In this document: positions 35,281 to 44,764 of the stretch, in pieces
How positions within the stretch are numbered: the first letter of the stretch is position 1
Layout of the letters: every line of letters starts with the position of its first letter
Source: Anoxybacteroides rupiense
GTDB taxonomy: Bacteria > Bacillota > Bacilli > Bacillales > Anoxybacillaceae
DNA: 64,000 nt
Reading direction: 5' to 3'
NCBI RefSeq assembly: GCF_014196195.1
Contig: NZ_JACIDF010000003.1
Location: 186,001-250,000, forward strand
Translations under genes and position numbers: made by a program
The notes under the pieces: generated by a model
Seen by the model: only the letters and a program-made list of their open reading frames with translations
Database searches by the model: none
What the model was told of the DNA's origin: nothing

Positions 35281-37041
35281 ATGAAAAAAGGAAAAATCAT
35301 AGTAGTTGGCGGCGGTTTAGCCGGACTAATGGCCACCATTAAAATCGCAGAAGCGGGTGTGCCAGTGGAATTGTTTTCGCTTGTGCCAGTAAAGCGGTCT
35401 CACTCTGTTTGTGCTCAAGGTGGGATTAACGGTGCGGTGAATACAAAGGGTGAAGGAGATTCCCCGTGGGAACACTTCGACGATACGGTATATGGTGGTG
35501 ACTTTTTGGCAAACCAACCACCAGTCAAAGCAATGTGTGAAGCAGCACCAGGCATTATTTATTTATTAGATCGTATGGGTGTTATGTTTAACCGTACACC
35601 TGAGGGATTGCTAGATTTCCGGCGCTTTGGTGGAACGCAGCATCACCGTACTGCATTTGCGGGGGCGACAACGGGTCAGCAGCTGCTTTATGCGCTTGAT
35701 GAGCAAGTGCGCCGCCATGAAGTCGCTGGCTTGGTTACGAAGTATGAAGGCTGGGAGTTCCTTGGTGCGGTACTAGATGATGAGCAAATTTGCCGTGGGA
35801 TTGTTGCGCAAAACTTAACGACGATGGAAATCCAATCATTTGCTGCTGATGCTGTGATTATGGCAACGGGTGGCCCAGGCATCATTTTCGGAAAATCCAC
35901 CAACTCGATTATTAATACAGGTTCAGCTGCATCGATTGTTTACCAGCAAGGTGCCTATTATGCGAATGGAGAATTTATTCAAATCCATCCAACGGCGATC
36001 CCGGGTGATGATAAATTACGGCTTATGAGTGAATCGGCGCGCGGTGAAGGCGGTCGAGTCTGGACATATAAAGATGGTAAACCATGGTATTTCTTAGAGG
36101 AAAAATATCCAGCATACGGAAATCTAGTTCCGCGTGATATTGCGACTCGTGAAATATTCCATGTTTGTGTTGATTTGAAGCTTGGCATCAACGGCGAAAA
36201 TATGGTGTACCTCGATCTTTCTCATAAAGATCCTAAGGAGCTCGATATTAAATTAGGTGGCATTATTGAGATTTATGAGAAATTCATGGGAGAAGATCCG
36301 CGTAAGGTGCCGATGAAAATCTTCCCAGCTGTGCACTACTCCATGGGGGGATTATGGGTTGACTATGATCAAATGACGAATATTAAAGGATTGTTTGCTG
36401 CTGGAGAGTGCGACTATTCTATGCATGGCGCTAACCGCTTGGGAGCTAACTCGCTCTTATCGGCGATTTATGGCGGAATGGTTGCAGGTCCGAAGGCCGT
36501 TGAATATATTAAGGGATTGGACAAGTCATCTGATGCGCTTCCTTCTTCTTTATATGAGCGATATGCAAAACAAGAAGAAGAACGTTGGAACAATATTTTA
36601 TCGATGAATGGAACAGAAAATGCTTATGTGCTTCATAAAGAGCTTGGCGAATGGATGACCGATAATGTGACGATTGTTCGGTATAACGATAAACTTTTAA
36701 GAACGGATGAAAAAATTCAAGAGCTTATGGAGCGTTATAAAAATATTAATATTAGCGATACAGCTAAATGGAGTAATCAGGCGGCTTCATTTACTCGCCA
36801 GCTTCATAACATGCTTCAATTAGCTCGTGTGATTACACTTGGTGCATACAATCGAAACGAAAGCCGCGGCGCTCATTACAAACCGGAGTTTCCAGAGCGC
36901 AATGATGAAGAGTGGCTAAAAACAACAATGGCTCGCTTTACTCCAGATGGTCCAGCGTTCCATTATGAAGATGTGGATACATCACTAATTAAGCCTCGTA
37001 AACGTGACTATTCGAAAAAGAAAGAGGATGTGAAATCATGA
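35281..37041 (+). CDS. sdhA: Succinate dehydrogenase flavoprotein subunit
   Basis: A 586-residue flavoprotein oxidising succinate to fumarate. The FAD motif is VVGGGLAGLMATIKIAEAG, HSVCAQGGINGAVN carries the covalently flavinylated His, and substrate-site residues lie in QIHPTAIPGDDKLRLMSESARGEGGRVW. HYSMGGLWVDYDQMTNIKGLFAAGECDYSMHGANRLGANSLL is intact in the capping/FAD region. GGGAGTGAG precedes the ATG. The stop overlaps the start of sdhB by four bases. Confidence 0.97.
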   Translation: MKKGKIIVVGGGLAGLMATIKIAEAGVPVELFSLVPVKRSHSVCAQGGINGAVNTKGEGDSPWEHFDDTVYGGDFLANQPPVKAMCEAAPGIIYLLDRMGVMFNRTPEGLLDFRRFGGTQHHRTAFAGATTGQQLLYALDEQVRRHEVAGLVTKYEGWEFLGAVLDDEQICRGIVAQNLTTMEIQSFAADAVIMATGGPGIIFGKSTNSIINTGSAASIVYQQGAYYANGEFIQIHPTAIPGDDKLRLMSESARGEGGRVWTYKDGKPWYFLEEKYPAYGNLVPRDIATREIFHVCVDLKLGINGENMVYLDLSHKDPKELDIKLGGIIEIYEKFMGEDPRKVPMKIFPAVHYSMGGLWVDYDQMTNIKGLFAAGECDYSMHGANRLGANSLLSAIYGGMVAGPKAVEYIKGLDKSSDALPSSLYERYAKQEEERWNNILSMNGTENAYVLHKELGEWMTDNVTIVRYNDKLLRTDEKIQELMERYKNINISDTAKWSNQAASFTRQLHNMLQLARVITLGAYNRNESRGAHYKPEFPERNDEEWLKTTMARFTPDGPAFHYEDVDTSLIKPRKRDYSKKKEDVKS

Positions 37042-37799
37042 GCGAGAAAAAAACGATTCGTCTCATTGTAACGCGACAAGATCGTCCGGATTCTGCGCCA
37101 TACGAAGAGGAATTTGAGATTCCATACCGTCCCAATATGAACGTTATTTCCGCTCTCATGGAAATTCGCCGCAATCCGGTAAATGCTAAGGGAGAAAAAA
37201 CAACTCCAGTCACATGGGATATGAACTGTTTAGAAGAAGTGTGCGGAGCTTGCTCCATGGTCATTAACGGAAAGCCGCGCCAATCCTGTACAGCTCTTAT
37301 CGATAAGCTGGAGCAGCCAATCCGTTTAGAACCGATGCGTACATTCCCGGTTGTGCGCGACTTGCAAGTCGATCGCAGCCGGATGTTTGATTCCTTGAAA
37401 AAGGTAAAAGCATGGATTCCGATTGATGGAACCTATGATTTAGGTGCTGGTCCGCGCATGCCAGAACGAAAACGTCAATGGGCATATGAGCTTTCTAAAT
37501 GCATGACTTGCGGCGTGTGCTTGGAAGCTTGCCCGAATGTGAACAGCAAATCAAACTTTATCGGTCCTGCACCCCTTTCACAAGTGCGTTTATTTAACGC
37601 TCATCCAACTGGTGCCATGCATAAAGAGGAACGTCTTAAAGCCATTATGGGGGATGGAGGGCTAGCGAACTGCGGTAACTCGCAAAACTGCGTGCAGTCT
37701 TGCCCGAAAGGCATTCCGCTCACCACCTCCATTGCAGCGTTAAACCGCGCTACAACTGTTCAAGCGTTTCGCAGCTTTTTCGGAAGCGACGAAGTGTAA
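37038..37799 (+). CDS. sdhB: Succinate dehydrogenase iron-sulfur subunit
   Basis: A 253-residue subunit. Ferredoxin-like cysteines for [2Fe-2S] are in CLEEVCGACSMVINGKPRQSC, and the C-terminal [4Fe-4S] and [3Fe-4S] sites in CMTCGVCLEACPN and CGNSQNCVQSCPKGIPL. It overlaps sdhA by ATGA. A strong terminator follows at once, so sdhCAB is a discrete operon. The ysmA gene found next in B. subtilis is absent here. Confidence 0.96.
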   Translation: MSEKKTIRLIVTRQDRPDSAPYEEEFEIPYRPNMNVISALMEIRRNPVNAKGEKTTPVTWDMNCLEEVCGACSMVINGKPRQSCTALIDKLEQPIRLEPMRTFPVVRDLQVDRSRMFDSLKKVKAWIPIDGTYDLGAGPRMPERKRQWAYELSKCMTCGVCLEACPNVNSKSNFIGPAPLSQVRLFNAHPTGAMHKEERLKAIMGDGGLANCGNSQNCVQSCPKGIPLTTSIAALNRATTVQAFRSFFGSDEV

Positions 37800-37800
37800 T

Positions 37801-37843
37801 AAAAATCCTCTTCATGGAGTTTTCCATGAAGAGGATTTTTTTT
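37801..37843 (+). terminator. Terminator of sdhCAB
   Basis: A 16-bp perfect stem, 37802-37817 (AAAATCCTCTTCATGG) with 37824-37839, then T residues. Confidence 0.92.
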
Positions 37844-38116
37844 GAGAAAAAAGAGATTGAAAGAAAAAGCAGATTCTATAAACGGTTTGAAGATACTTGT
37901 CAATTGCTTAGGTTACGTCAACATATGGCCAAGTACCGAATAATAGGACACATCTATTTGTTAATAAGCGGTATTGTTCGCTTGCTCAATCATCGAAATC
38001 AGCTCAGCACTCGCTCATTTAGAGGGATGTTGACGCATCAAATGATGTCCATACAGGCTGCTGTTTCATCGCATTTTCTATAAATACCTATTTTTCTAGA
38101 AGTAATGTGAATTTTT
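37844..38116. other. Spacer between sdhB and gerE
   Basis: An 85-codon stretch can be read to 38083, but its ATG lies inside the sdhCAB terminator stem without a usable ribosome binding site. No family resemblance is seen, so I do not call a gene. Confidence 0.5.
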
Positions 38117-38147
38117 GTCACCGTCACCCGTTATTCCACATACTATA
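38117..38147 (+). promoter_or_regulatory. Sigma-K-type promoter of gerE
   Basis: CATACTATA at 38139-38147 fits the sigma-K -10 CATANNNTA, and GTCACC at 38117-38122 gives the -35 A-C motif at 16 bp. B. subtilis gerE is transcribed by sigma-K. Confidence 0.6.
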
Positions 38148-38207
38148 TGGTGAATAAATACCCATCCGGTAGTTCAGGTCTGGCTAAAGCAAGGAGGGTT
38201 ATCTTAA

Positions 38208-38432
38208 TTGAAGGACAAATCATTTCACTCAAAGCCATTGCTTACGAAAAGAGAAAGAGAAGTATTTGAATTATTAGTTCAAGATAAAACAACAAAAGAG
38301 ATTGCTAGTGAGCTGTTTATTAGCGAAAAAACGGTTCGCAACCATATCTCAAACGCCATGCAAAAGCTTGGGGTAAAGGGGCGCTCCCAAGCGGTGATTG
38401 AGTTGCTTAGAATGGGAGAACTTGAACTATAG
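38208..38432 (+). CDS. gerE: Spore-coat regulator GerE
   Basis: A 74-residue protein consisting only of a LuxR-type [49 protein letters not shown]. It is nearly identical to B. subtilis GerE, the late mother-cell regulator that activates and represses coat genes with sigma-K. TTG 38208 follows AAGGAGGG. A sigma-K-like promoter lies upstream and a terminator downstream. Confidence 0.97.
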   Translation: MKDKSFHSKPLLTKREREVFELLVQDKTTKEIASELFISEKTVRNHISNAMQKLGVKGRSQAVIELLRMGELEL

Positions 38433-38437
38433 GTAAC

Positions 38438-38473
38438 ACCGGCTACCCTTAGCAACGAGGGAGCCGGTTTATT
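38438..38473 (+). terminator. Terminator after gerE
   Basis: ACCGGCT (38438-38444) pairs with AGCCGGT (38462-38468), extended by CCC/GGG across a bulge, then TTATTATT. Confidence 0.7.
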
Positions 38474-38600
38474 ATTGTTGGCAAATTTTTTATTGATTAT
38501 ACGGAAAAGTGTAGTAAAATGTATATGGCTTGTTTTGCTTGCAATTTTATCAAGAAATATGAACAATATAAATGTGCATAAATCTTATAGGGGAGATTGT

Positions 38601-39044
38601 ATGCCAGTTGAAATGGATGAAAAGGCTATTGCTGAGCTAGAAAAATCGCTCCGTTATATTGCGGCGATTTTAAAACGAAAAGGAAGAGAAGTTTTAGTTC
38701 GATATCCAATTACAAGACAGCAATTTATTGCCTTGCAGCTGCTTTTCGAAGAAGGAGATATGACCATCGGCGAGCTATCGAATAAAATGGAGCTAGCCTG
38801 CAGCACAACAACCGATTTAATTGATCGAATGGAAAAAAACAAGCTAGTAACAAGAGTGAAAGATCAAAAGGATCGCAGAGTGGTGCGCATTCATCTCCTT
38901 CATGAAGGCGAACGCATTATTCGAGAAGTCATCAAAAAACGTCAGCATGATTTGGCGTTAGTGCTGGAAAATTTTTCAGCAGAGGAAGTTGCTCTTTTAG
39001 AAGAAAGCTTAAAAAAATTGCATCAAGAAATGAAAAAAGAATGA
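38601..39044 (+). CDS. ysmB: MarR-family regulator YsmB
   Basis: A 147-residue winged-helix protein. The HTH is in [30 protein letters not shown], followed by the wing [20 protein letters not shown] 38601 follows AGGGGAGA; the longer frame runs far upstream through the spacer. It is placed between gerE and racE/murI as in B. subtilis, ten bases before murI. Its targets are not known from the sequence. Confidence 0.9.
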   Translation: MPVEMDEKAIAELEKSLRYIAAILKRKGREVLVRYPITRQQFIALQLLFEEGDMTIGELSNKMELACSTTTDLIDRMEKNKLVTRVKDQKDRRVVRIHLLHEGERIIREVIKKRQHDLALVLENFSAEEVALLEESLKKLHQEMKKE

Positions 39045-39054
39045 GGCGAATCAC

Positions 39055-39849
39055 TTGGAAAGATCAATAGGAGTTATCGATTCAGGAGTTGGAGGACTAA
39101 CGGTCGCAAAGGAAATTATGCGGCAGTTGCCAAAAGAACGAATTATTTATCTAGGAGATACAGCAAGGTGTCCATACGGTCCTCGACCGGAAGAGGAAAT
39201 TCGTCGATTCACTTGGGAAATGACGAATTATTTGCTGCAATATGATATTAAAATGCTTGTCATTGCATGTAACACGGCGACAGCCGTTGTGCTTGAAGAA
39301 ATTCGCAACGAATTGAATATCCCGGTGTTAGGAGTGGTGCATCCGGGGGCGCGTGCAGCGTTAAAAATGACAAAGAACGAGCAAATCGGTGTGATCGGCA
39401 CAATAGGAACAGTGAAAAGCCGCGCATATGAAAAGGCGTTGAAGTCCATTAATCACCGTGTTCATGTAGAAAGCTTGGCTTGTCCAAAATTTGTTCCACT
39501 TGTTGAAAGCGGGATTTTCGAAGGAGAAGAAGCGAAGCAGATTGTGGCTGAATCGCTTAAGCCTTTGAAATCAAGCGGAATCGATGTATTGATTTTAGGA
39601 TGCACGCACTATCCGCTGTTAAGTCCGCTTATTCACGAATATATGGGGAAAAAAGTGAAGCTGATTTGTTCGGGCGATGAGACGGCTCGTGAAGTGAGCA
39701 CGATTTTACATCATAGCGAGTTGTTGCAGACAGGAGAAAAAATAGCCGATCACCTCTTTTTGACAACTGGTCCGAAGGAAATGTTCCAAAAAATTGCATC
39801 AAGATTGTTTGGACAGCCTGTTGATAATATCCAAACGATTGAATTATAA
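39055..39849 (+). CDS. murI: Glutamate racemase
   Basis: A 264-residue enzyme making D-glutamate for peptidoglycan (called RacE in B. subtilis). It starts with [22 protein letters not shown]. The two catalytic cysteines are in [12 protein letters not shown] and LGCTHYPLL, and [18 protein letters not shown] is intact. TTG 39055 is the start. A terminator follows immediately. Confidence 0.96.
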   Translation: MERSIGVIDSGVGGLTVAKEIMRQLPKERIIYLGDTARCPYGPRPEEEIRRFTWEMTNYLLQYDIKMLVIACNTATAVVLEEIRNELNIPVLGVVHPGARAALKMTKNEQIGVIGTIGTVKSRAYEKALKSINHRVHVESLACPKFVPLVESGIFEGEEAKQIVAESLKPLKSSGIDVLILGCTHYPLLSPLIHEYMGKKVKLICSGDETAREVSTILHHSELLQTGEKIADHLFLTTGPKEMFQKIASRLFGQPVDNIQTIEL

Positions 39850-39887
39850 AAAAATCCTTCAGCGGTAAGCTGAAGGATTTTTTTATT
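39848..39887 (+). terminator. Terminator after murI
   Basis: AAAATCCTTCAGC (39851-39863) pairs with GCTGAAGGATTTT (39869-39881), then TTTT. Confidence 0.9.
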
Positions 39888-39948
39888 CTATTTTTTTAAG
39901 CGGCTCGTATACATAATAGTACAAACCACTGTTAGGAGGGACTATGTG

Positions 39949-41025
39949 ATGTTGAATCGGCGAACGTATAAACTTGCTGCACCGGTTATAGCTTCCATGA
40001 TTTTGTTAAGCGGATGCGGATTATTTGGAAAGGATCAAGCAGTAAAAGAAATTGATCCACCGCAGGATGTCAGCTACTTGAAAAACGGGGAGTCGCTGCA
40101 ACAGCCAAAAGAGAAAGCGAACGGAACGGCAAAAGAATCACAGGCAACAGAAACAGTCAAACGCGAGCTTTATTTAATTGATAAAAATGGTTTCGTTGTG
40201 CCTCAGACCCTTTCATTGCCTAAAACAGATGCCGTTGCGAAACAGGCCCTTGAGTATTTAGTACAAGGAGGACCTATAGAAGATATGCTGCCGAATGGGT
40301 TTCGAGCAGTATTGCCAGCTGACACCCGCGTATTAAGCGTTAATTTGCAAAAAGATGGAACGATTGTAGCTGATTTTTCGCCAGAATTTGCTCATTATAA
40401 GGCAGAAGATGAAAAGAAAATTTTGCAAGCTATTACATGGACATTAACGCAATTTGATAATGTTAAAAAGGTGAAAATACGTATTAATGGACACGATCAA
40501 ACAGTTATGCCGGTGGATGGAACACCGATTCAAGATGGGGTCAGCCGCGAAGATGGCATCAATATCGATACAAGCAATGTTGTCGATATTACGAACACTC
40601 GCCCGATCGTCGTCTATTTTGTAGAGCAGCAAGGGGAGCAGACATACTACGTGCCAGTGACACGACGCATCTCCAACGAGCAAAAGGATGATATTGCCGC
40701 AGCCGTTAATGAATTGATCAAAGGTCCGAAATATGGCAGCGGACTGGTCAGTGACTTCCAGCCAGATGTTCAGCTTATTGACAAGCCAGTTTATAAAGAT
40801 GGCAAAGTGACGCTAAACTTTAACGACGCGATTTATGGAAGCAATAAAAAACATGTGATTTCTGAAGCTGTGCTGAACTCTCTTGTTCTATCATTAACAG
40901 AACAAAAAGGAATTGAAAGTGTGTCCATCACAGTGAATGGAAAAGCTGATCTTGTTAAAGAAGATGGAAAAGCACTTTCAGAACCAGTAACAAGACCAGA
41001 AAATGTGAACACCGGTAGTTTTTAA
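39949..41025 (+). CDS. gerM: Spore germination lipoprotein GerM
   Basis: A 358-residue lipoprotein. The signal ends in LLSGCG, giving lipidated Cys at about residue 24. Two GERMN domains follow (about 75-190 and 220-340), each with the LYLID/VYFVE opening and the LVQGGP/LIKGPK pattern. In B. subtilis it is made in the mother cell and needed for the channel joining it to the forespore and for normal germination. A GTG at 39946 is equally possible; AGGAGGG lies upstream. Followed by a terminator. Confidence 0.94.
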   Translation: MLNRRTYKLAAPVIASMILLSGCGLFGKDQAVKEIDPPQDVSYLKNGESLQQPKEKANGTAKESQATETVKRELYLIDKNGFVVPQTLSLPKTDAVAKQALEYLVQGGPIEDMLPNGFRAVLPADTRVLSVNLQKDGTIVADFSPEFAHYKAEDEKKILQAITWTLTQFDNVKKVKIRINGHDQTVMPVDGTPIQDGVSREDGINIDTSNVVDITNTRPIVVYFVEQQGEQTYYVPVTRRISNEQKDDIAAAVNELIKGPKYGSGLVSDFQPDVQLIDKPVYKDGKVTLNFNDAIYGSNKKHVISEAVLNSLVLSLTEQKGIESVSITVNGKADLVKEDGKALSEPVTRPENVNTGSF

Positions 41026-41043
41026 TGTTATAATATGGTATAA

Positions 41044-41075
41044 AAAGAGGTAGGTCATATACTACCTCTTTACTA
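41044..41075 (+). terminator. Terminator after gerM
   Basis: AAAGAGGTAG (41044-41053) pairs with CTACCTCTTT (41062-41071), then a short T-poor tail ACTATTTT. Confidence 0.65.
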
Positions 41076-41109
41076 TTTTATTTTTGGTACTTTTAAGGGG
41101 GCTTTTTTC

Positions 41110-41874
41110 ATGAGAGGCGATGGAAGAGAAAGCTTGCAACTTCGACCAGTACATATTGAAACAAACTTTATTAAACATGCGGAGGGCTCTGTGTTAATTG
41201 CTGTCGGCGATACAAAGGTGATTTGTACAGCCAGCATCGATGATAAGGTTCCGCCGTTTATGAGAGGCGGCGGAAAAGGATGGATTACAGCGGAATATGC
41301 GATGCTGCCGCGAGCAACTGAACAGCGCAATATTCGAGAATCCAGCAAGGGAAAATTATCGGGCAGAACAATGGAAATTCAACGTCTGATTGGCAGAGCG
41401 CTTCGTTCGGTTGTCGATTTAGACAAAATGGGGGAAAAAACGATTTGGATTGACTGTGACGTGATCCAGGCCGATGGAGGAACAAGAACAGCCGCAATAA
41501 CAGGCGCCTTTGTTGCGATGGTGCTCGCTTTTGCGAAATTACTTGAAGAAAATAAAGTGGCTGAATTTCCTGTGCGTGATTTTCTTGCGGCGACATCTGT
41601 GGGGATTGATCCGCAGCATGGTATCATTCTTGACTTGAACTATGCGGAGGATTCGCAGGCCAATGTTGATATGAACGTCGTGATGACCGGTTCCGGGCGT
41701 TTCGTAGAAATTCAAGGAACGGGAGAGGAAGCGACATTTTCTCGAGCCGAGCTCCAAGAGATGCTAGAAGCAGCGGAATTAGGAATTCGCCAATTAATTG
41801 AGATTCAGAAGAACGTGCTAGGAACACTAGCAGAAAAAATTCAATATGATGCAGAGGAACGTGTGAAGAAATGA
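41110..41874 (+). CDS. rph: Ribonuclease PH
   Basis: A 254-residue phosphorolytic 3'-5' exonuclease trimming tRNA ends. [77 protein letters not shown] and the catalytic region [21 protein letters not shown] are all present, with [23 protein letters not shown] near the end. The ATG follows AGGGGGC. It overlaps rdgB by ATGA. Confidence 0.96.
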   Translation: MRGDGRESLQLRPVHIETNFIKHAEGSVLIAVGDTKVICTASIDDKVPPFMRGGGKGWITAEYAMLPRATEQRNIRESSKGKLSGRTMEIQRLIGRALRSVVDLDKMGEKTIWIDCDVIQADGGTRTAAITGAFVAMVLAFAKLLEENKVAEFPVRDFLAATSVGIDPQHGIILDLNYAEDSQANVDMNVVMTGSGRFVEIQGTGEEATFSRAELQEMLEAAELGIRQLIEIQKNVLGTLAEKIQYDAEERVKK

Positions 41875-42476
41875 TAAAACAAGTGATTATTGCAACAAAA
41901 AACACTGGAAAAGCAAGAGAATTTGAAGCATTATTCAATGAAAAAGGAATGCAGGTTAAAACGTTATTAGATTTTCCTAATTGTCCAGATGTCGAGGAAA
42001 CGGGAGATACATTTGCAGAAAACGCGCGATTAAAAGCTGAAGCAATGGCCGCGTACTTTCAGCAAATGGTGATTGCTGACGATTCGGGCCTGTCCATTGA
42101 TGCTCTCGACGGCAGGCCTGGTGTTTACTCGGCGCGTTATGCCGGCGAAGAAAAAGATGATCAAGCGAATATAGCAAAAGTATTAAAAGAATTAAAAGGA
42201 GTTCCATTTGAACAGAGAACAGCGCGTTTTCATTGCACATTGGCGATTGCGATTCCTGGAAGGCCGACGGCGATTGTCGAAGGAACATGTGAAGGCTATA
42301 TCGCAGAAGAGCCAAAAGGTGAGAACGGATTTGGCTATGATCCGATTTTTTATGTTCCTGAAAAAAATAAAACAATGGCCGAATTGCCAAAGGAAGTAAA
42401 AAATAAAATAAGCCACCGCGCTGATGCGCTGGCTAAATTAAATGAAAAATGGGATACCATCATAAGCGGGGAGTAA
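41871..42476 (+). CDS. rdgB: XTP/dITP diphosphatase
   Basis: A 201-residue HAM1/RdgB enzyme (YsnA) that removes non-canonical purine nucleotides such as XTP and dITP. The signature starts [17 protein letters not shown], with VADDSGL-like [25 protein letters not shown] and [13 protein letters not shown] substrate motifs, and ISHRADAL near the C-terminus. Overlaps rph and is followed five bases later by ysnB, one operon. Confidence 0.95.
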   Translation: MIKQVIIATKNTGKAREFEALFNEKGMQVKTLLDFPNCPDVEETGDTFAENARLKAEAMAAYFQQMVIADDSGLSIDALDGRPGVYSARYAGEEKDDQANIAKVLKELKGVPFEQRTARFHCTLAIAIPGRPTAIVEGTCEGYIAEEPKGENGFGYDPIFYVPEKNKTMAELPKEVKNKISHRADALAKLNEKWDTIISGE

Positions 42477-42480
42477 CAAA

Positions 42481-42990
42481 ATGAGAGTGCTCATTGTCAG
42501 TGACAGTCATGGAATGACGAAAGAGCTAACAGAGATCAAACAGCGCCACGCTAACCAAGTGGATGCGTTCATTCATTGCGGGGATTCTGAATTGCCGAGC
42601 GACTGTGCCGAATTGCAAGAATTTCGTTCGGTTGCTGGCAATTGTGATTTCGACAAAGGCTTTCCAAAAGAAAGAAGCGAAGAAATTCACGGCGTGCGAT
42701 TTTTTATTACGCATGGTCATCTATATAATGTCAAAATGACGCTGATGAATCTTTATTACCGCGCTCAAGAAGCGAATGCTCAAGTGGTCTGCTTTGGCCA
42801 TTCGCATATTGCTGGAGCGGAGATGGTCAACAATCTTTTGTTTATTAATCCGGGAAGCCTTCTTTTGCCGAGGATGCGAAAGGAGAAAACATATGCATTG
42901 CTTGAAATTAAGAATGGACAAGCAACCGTTCAATTTTATGATGTGAACGGTCAAGAAGTGCCTTCCTTGGCTCAATCATTCATTCTTTGA
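42481..42990 (+). CDS. ysnB: Metallophosphoesterase YsnB
   Basis: A 169-residue MJ0936/YfcE-family calcineurin-like phosphodiesterase. The metal ligands are in VSDSHG, HCGDSE, VAGNCD, ITHGHLYNVK and CFGHSHIAGAE. The physiological substrate is not known. Last gene of the rph-rdgB-ysnB operon. The ATG sits after GGGGAG, and the terminator stem starts within its stop codon. Confidence 0.92.
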   Translation: MRVLIVSDSHGMTKELTEIKQRHANQVDAFIHCGDSELPSDCAELQEFRSVAGNCDFDKGFPKERSEEIHGVRFFITHGHLYNVKMTLMNLYYRAQEANAQVVCFGHSHIAGAEMVNNLLFINPGSLLLPRMRKEKTYALLEIKNGQATVQFYDVNGQEVPSLAQSFIL

Positions 42991-43016
42991 GCGGGAAACC
43001 ATTCCCGCTCTTTTTT
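42989..43016 (+). terminator. Terminator of rph-rdgB-ysnB
   Basis: GAGCGGGAA (42989-42997) pairs with TTCCCGCTC (43002-43010), followed by TTTTTT. Confidence 0.92.
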
Positions 43017-43022
43017 ATATTA

Positions 43023-43051
43023 TTGACTTTATCCACTCCCTTTCGTATAAT
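43023..43051 (+). promoter_or_regulatory. Promoter upstream of tRNA-Arg
   Basis: TTGACT followed after 17 bp by TATAAT, within about 43023-43051. About 165 bp of gene-free sequence separate it from the tRNA. Confidence 0.7.
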
Positions 43052-43218
43052 AAAAAATGGCTTTAAGAGTCGCCAAATCGGCACCTTGTTTGTTGTGTGG
43101 ATTGGCTTTCTAGGGCTGAATAAGGTGAAAGAAAAGACGAGGCGAACAGAGAACATGCGGGCGCTGCTATGGTAGCCAAGCAGACGCAAATTGTAGACTT
43201 ATTAATTTCATATACGAT

Positions 43219-43292
43219 GTCCCAGTAGCTCAGTTGGATAGAGCAGCGGCCTTCTAAGCCGTCGGTCGGGAGTTCGAGTCTCTCCTGGGACG
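43219..43292 (+). tRNA. tRNA-Arg (anticodon UCU)
   Basis: A complete cloverleaf: acceptor GTCCCAG with CTGGGAC, D loop AGCTCAGTTGGATAGAGC, anticodon loop CTTCTAA with TCT at 43253-43255, T arm with GTTCGAGTC, discriminator G. CCA is not encoded. Confidence 0.95.
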
Positions 43293-43294
43293 CT

Positions 43295-43331
43295 AAGAAA
43301 AAGCCTTTGCATATGCAAGGGCTTTTTCTTA
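43295..43331 (+). terminator. Terminator after tRNA-Arg
   Basis: AAGAAAAAGC (43295-43304) pairs with GCTTTTTCTT (43321-43330), with CCTTTGC-GCAAGG type pairing inside. Confidence 0.85.
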
Positions 43332-43720
43332 ATTTGCCGGCCTATCACGCTTGAATGGTGGCTATGGAATCTTGTAAATAATAAAACGCTCAGCCTCCTC
43401 TGTAAGTATAGCTTATGAGTAAGCCTCTGAAACATAAGTAGAAGGTGTCTAGCCTCTCCCACCGTTGTTTTTTAGAAAATCCACATGTATGTATCCCATG
43501 ATCGAAGACTGTGAAAATAGGACTTAAGGAATGGACAGAAAACTGTTTCTGCACTTCAATAACAAAATTGGAATATTATCCTCTTACTCCATAAAAAAGA
43601 ACTAAAAACCCGTTTTTGCCATGAATTTTAAAAAAATTTTCCTTCTTTCTATTGCTTGGTACAATCATAATGTAAGCGTATTCAAATATTCGAACGAATC
43701 TAAATATTCAAAAAATAGTA
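43332..43720. other. Gene-free spacer before ilvE
   Basis: No supportable gene. A minus-strand frame across the tRNA (43208-43462) is a well-known tRNA shadow. The 3' part (43681-43715) has three AATATTC/TATTC units and an ATTCG-AA-CGAAT inverted repeat that could bind a regulator of ilvE. Confidence 0.5.
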
Positions 43721-43764
43721 TTGACTCTTCCTTATTTTGCCCTTATTATAATTTTCAAATAAAT
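43721..43764 (+). promoter_or_regulatory. ilvE promoter with CodY-like site
   Basis: TTGACT (43721-43726) and TATTAT (43744-43749) with 17 bp between, although TATAAT at 43747 overlaps it. AATTTTCAAATAAAT at 43750-43764 matches the CodY consensus AATTTTCWGAAAATT with three mismatches. CodY control of branched-chain genes is usual in Bacillus; binding here is inferred. Confidence 0.55.
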
Positions 43765-43829
43765 TAATCGAATAAAAAAATAAGACGCTTACAAGATGGC
43801 GCACTTACCAAGGGAAGAGGGGAAAAACA

Positions 43830-44729
43830 TTGAGTGAACAATGGATTTTTTTAAACGGCGAGTTTGTTACGAAAGAAAATGCAAAGGTTTCCGTATACGA
43901 CCATGGTTTTCTGTACGGGGATGGCGTGTTTGAGGGAATACGCGTCTATAGCGGAAACGTCTTTCGCCTCCAAGAACATATTGATCGTTTGTATAACTCG
44001 GCCAAATCCATTTTATTAACTATTCCTTACACAAAAGAAGAACTAACGGATTTAATTGTTCAATCGGTTCAAAAAAACCAATTTCAAGATGCATATATTC
44101 GAGTGGTTGTTTCGCGGGGGGTCGGAGATTTAGGTCTTGATCCGTATAAATGTCAAAATCCGCAAGTCGTCATTATCGTGGAGCCGTTGGCTATCTTTCC
44201 AAAACATTTATATGAAACGGGAATCGAAGTGGTGACAGTGGCGACAAGAAGAAATCGCCCAGATGTGCTAAGTCCAAAAGTAAAATCATTGAACTATTTA
44301 AATAACGTTCTCGTTCGAATTGAAGCTCATTTAGCCAATGTCAGCGAAGCGTTAATGTTAAACGATCAAGGCTATGTAGCTGAAGGATCAGCGGATAATG
44401 TGTTTATTGTGAAAAATGGTGTTTTGTATACACCGCCGGGATATGTAGGCGCTCTTGAAGGAATTACAAGAGAGGCGATTATCGATATGGCTAGAGAGCT
44501 TGGCTATGTCGTTAAAGAAGAACCGTTCACTCGCCATGATGTTTATACTGCTGATGAAGTATTTTTAACAGGAACGGCGGCGGAAGTGATTGCCGTTGTA
44601 AAAGTGGATGGCCGGACCATCGGTGAAGGGGTTCCGGGAGTTCATACGAAAAGGCTGCTTGAAGCCTTTAGACAAAAGGTAGTAGCTGAAGGTGTCAAAG
44701 TATATCACACAAATGTGAATGCGGGTTAA
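43830..44729 (+). CDS. ilvE: Branched-chain amino acid aminotransferase
   Basis: A 299-residue class IV PLP aminotransferase converting branched 2-keto acids to Val, Leu and Ile. VSVYDHGFLYGDGVFEGIRVYSG is the family N-terminus, the PLP lysine lies in SPKVKSLNYLNN near residue 152, and EGSADNVFIV and LTGTAAEVIAV are intact. TTG 43830 follows AGAGGGGA. It has its own promoter and lies before, not after, the leucine T-box, so it is not under that attenuator. Confidence 0.93.
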   Translation: MSEQWIFLNGEFVTKENAKVSVYDHGFLYGDGVFEGIRVYSGNVFRLQEHIDRLYNSAKSILLTIPYTKEELTDLIVQSVQKNQFQDAYIRVVVSRGVGDLGLDPYKCQNPQVVIIVEPLAIFPKHLYETGIEVVTVATRRNRPDVLSPKVKSLNYLNNVLVRIEAHLANVSEALMLNDQGYVAEGSADNVFIVKNGVLYTPPGYVGALEGITREAIIDMARELGYVVKEEPFTRHDVYTADEVFLTGTAAEVIAVVKVDGRTIGEGVPGVHTKRLLEAFRQKVVAEGVKVYHTNVNAG

Positions 44730-44764
44730 TTGTAAATGAACCATGACAATTAAACGACATGAAA

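Noticed and set aside
37700-38083. ORF between sdhB and gerE
   Set aside because: Its upstream part overlaps sdhB in another frame and its only late ATGs lie in the sdhCAB terminator stem; no family resemblance.
43208-43462. 84-codon minus-strand ORF over the tRNA-Arg
   Set aside because: It reads antisense through the tRNA and its terminator, giving the familiar spurious ETRTPDRRLRRPLLYPTELLGH peptide.
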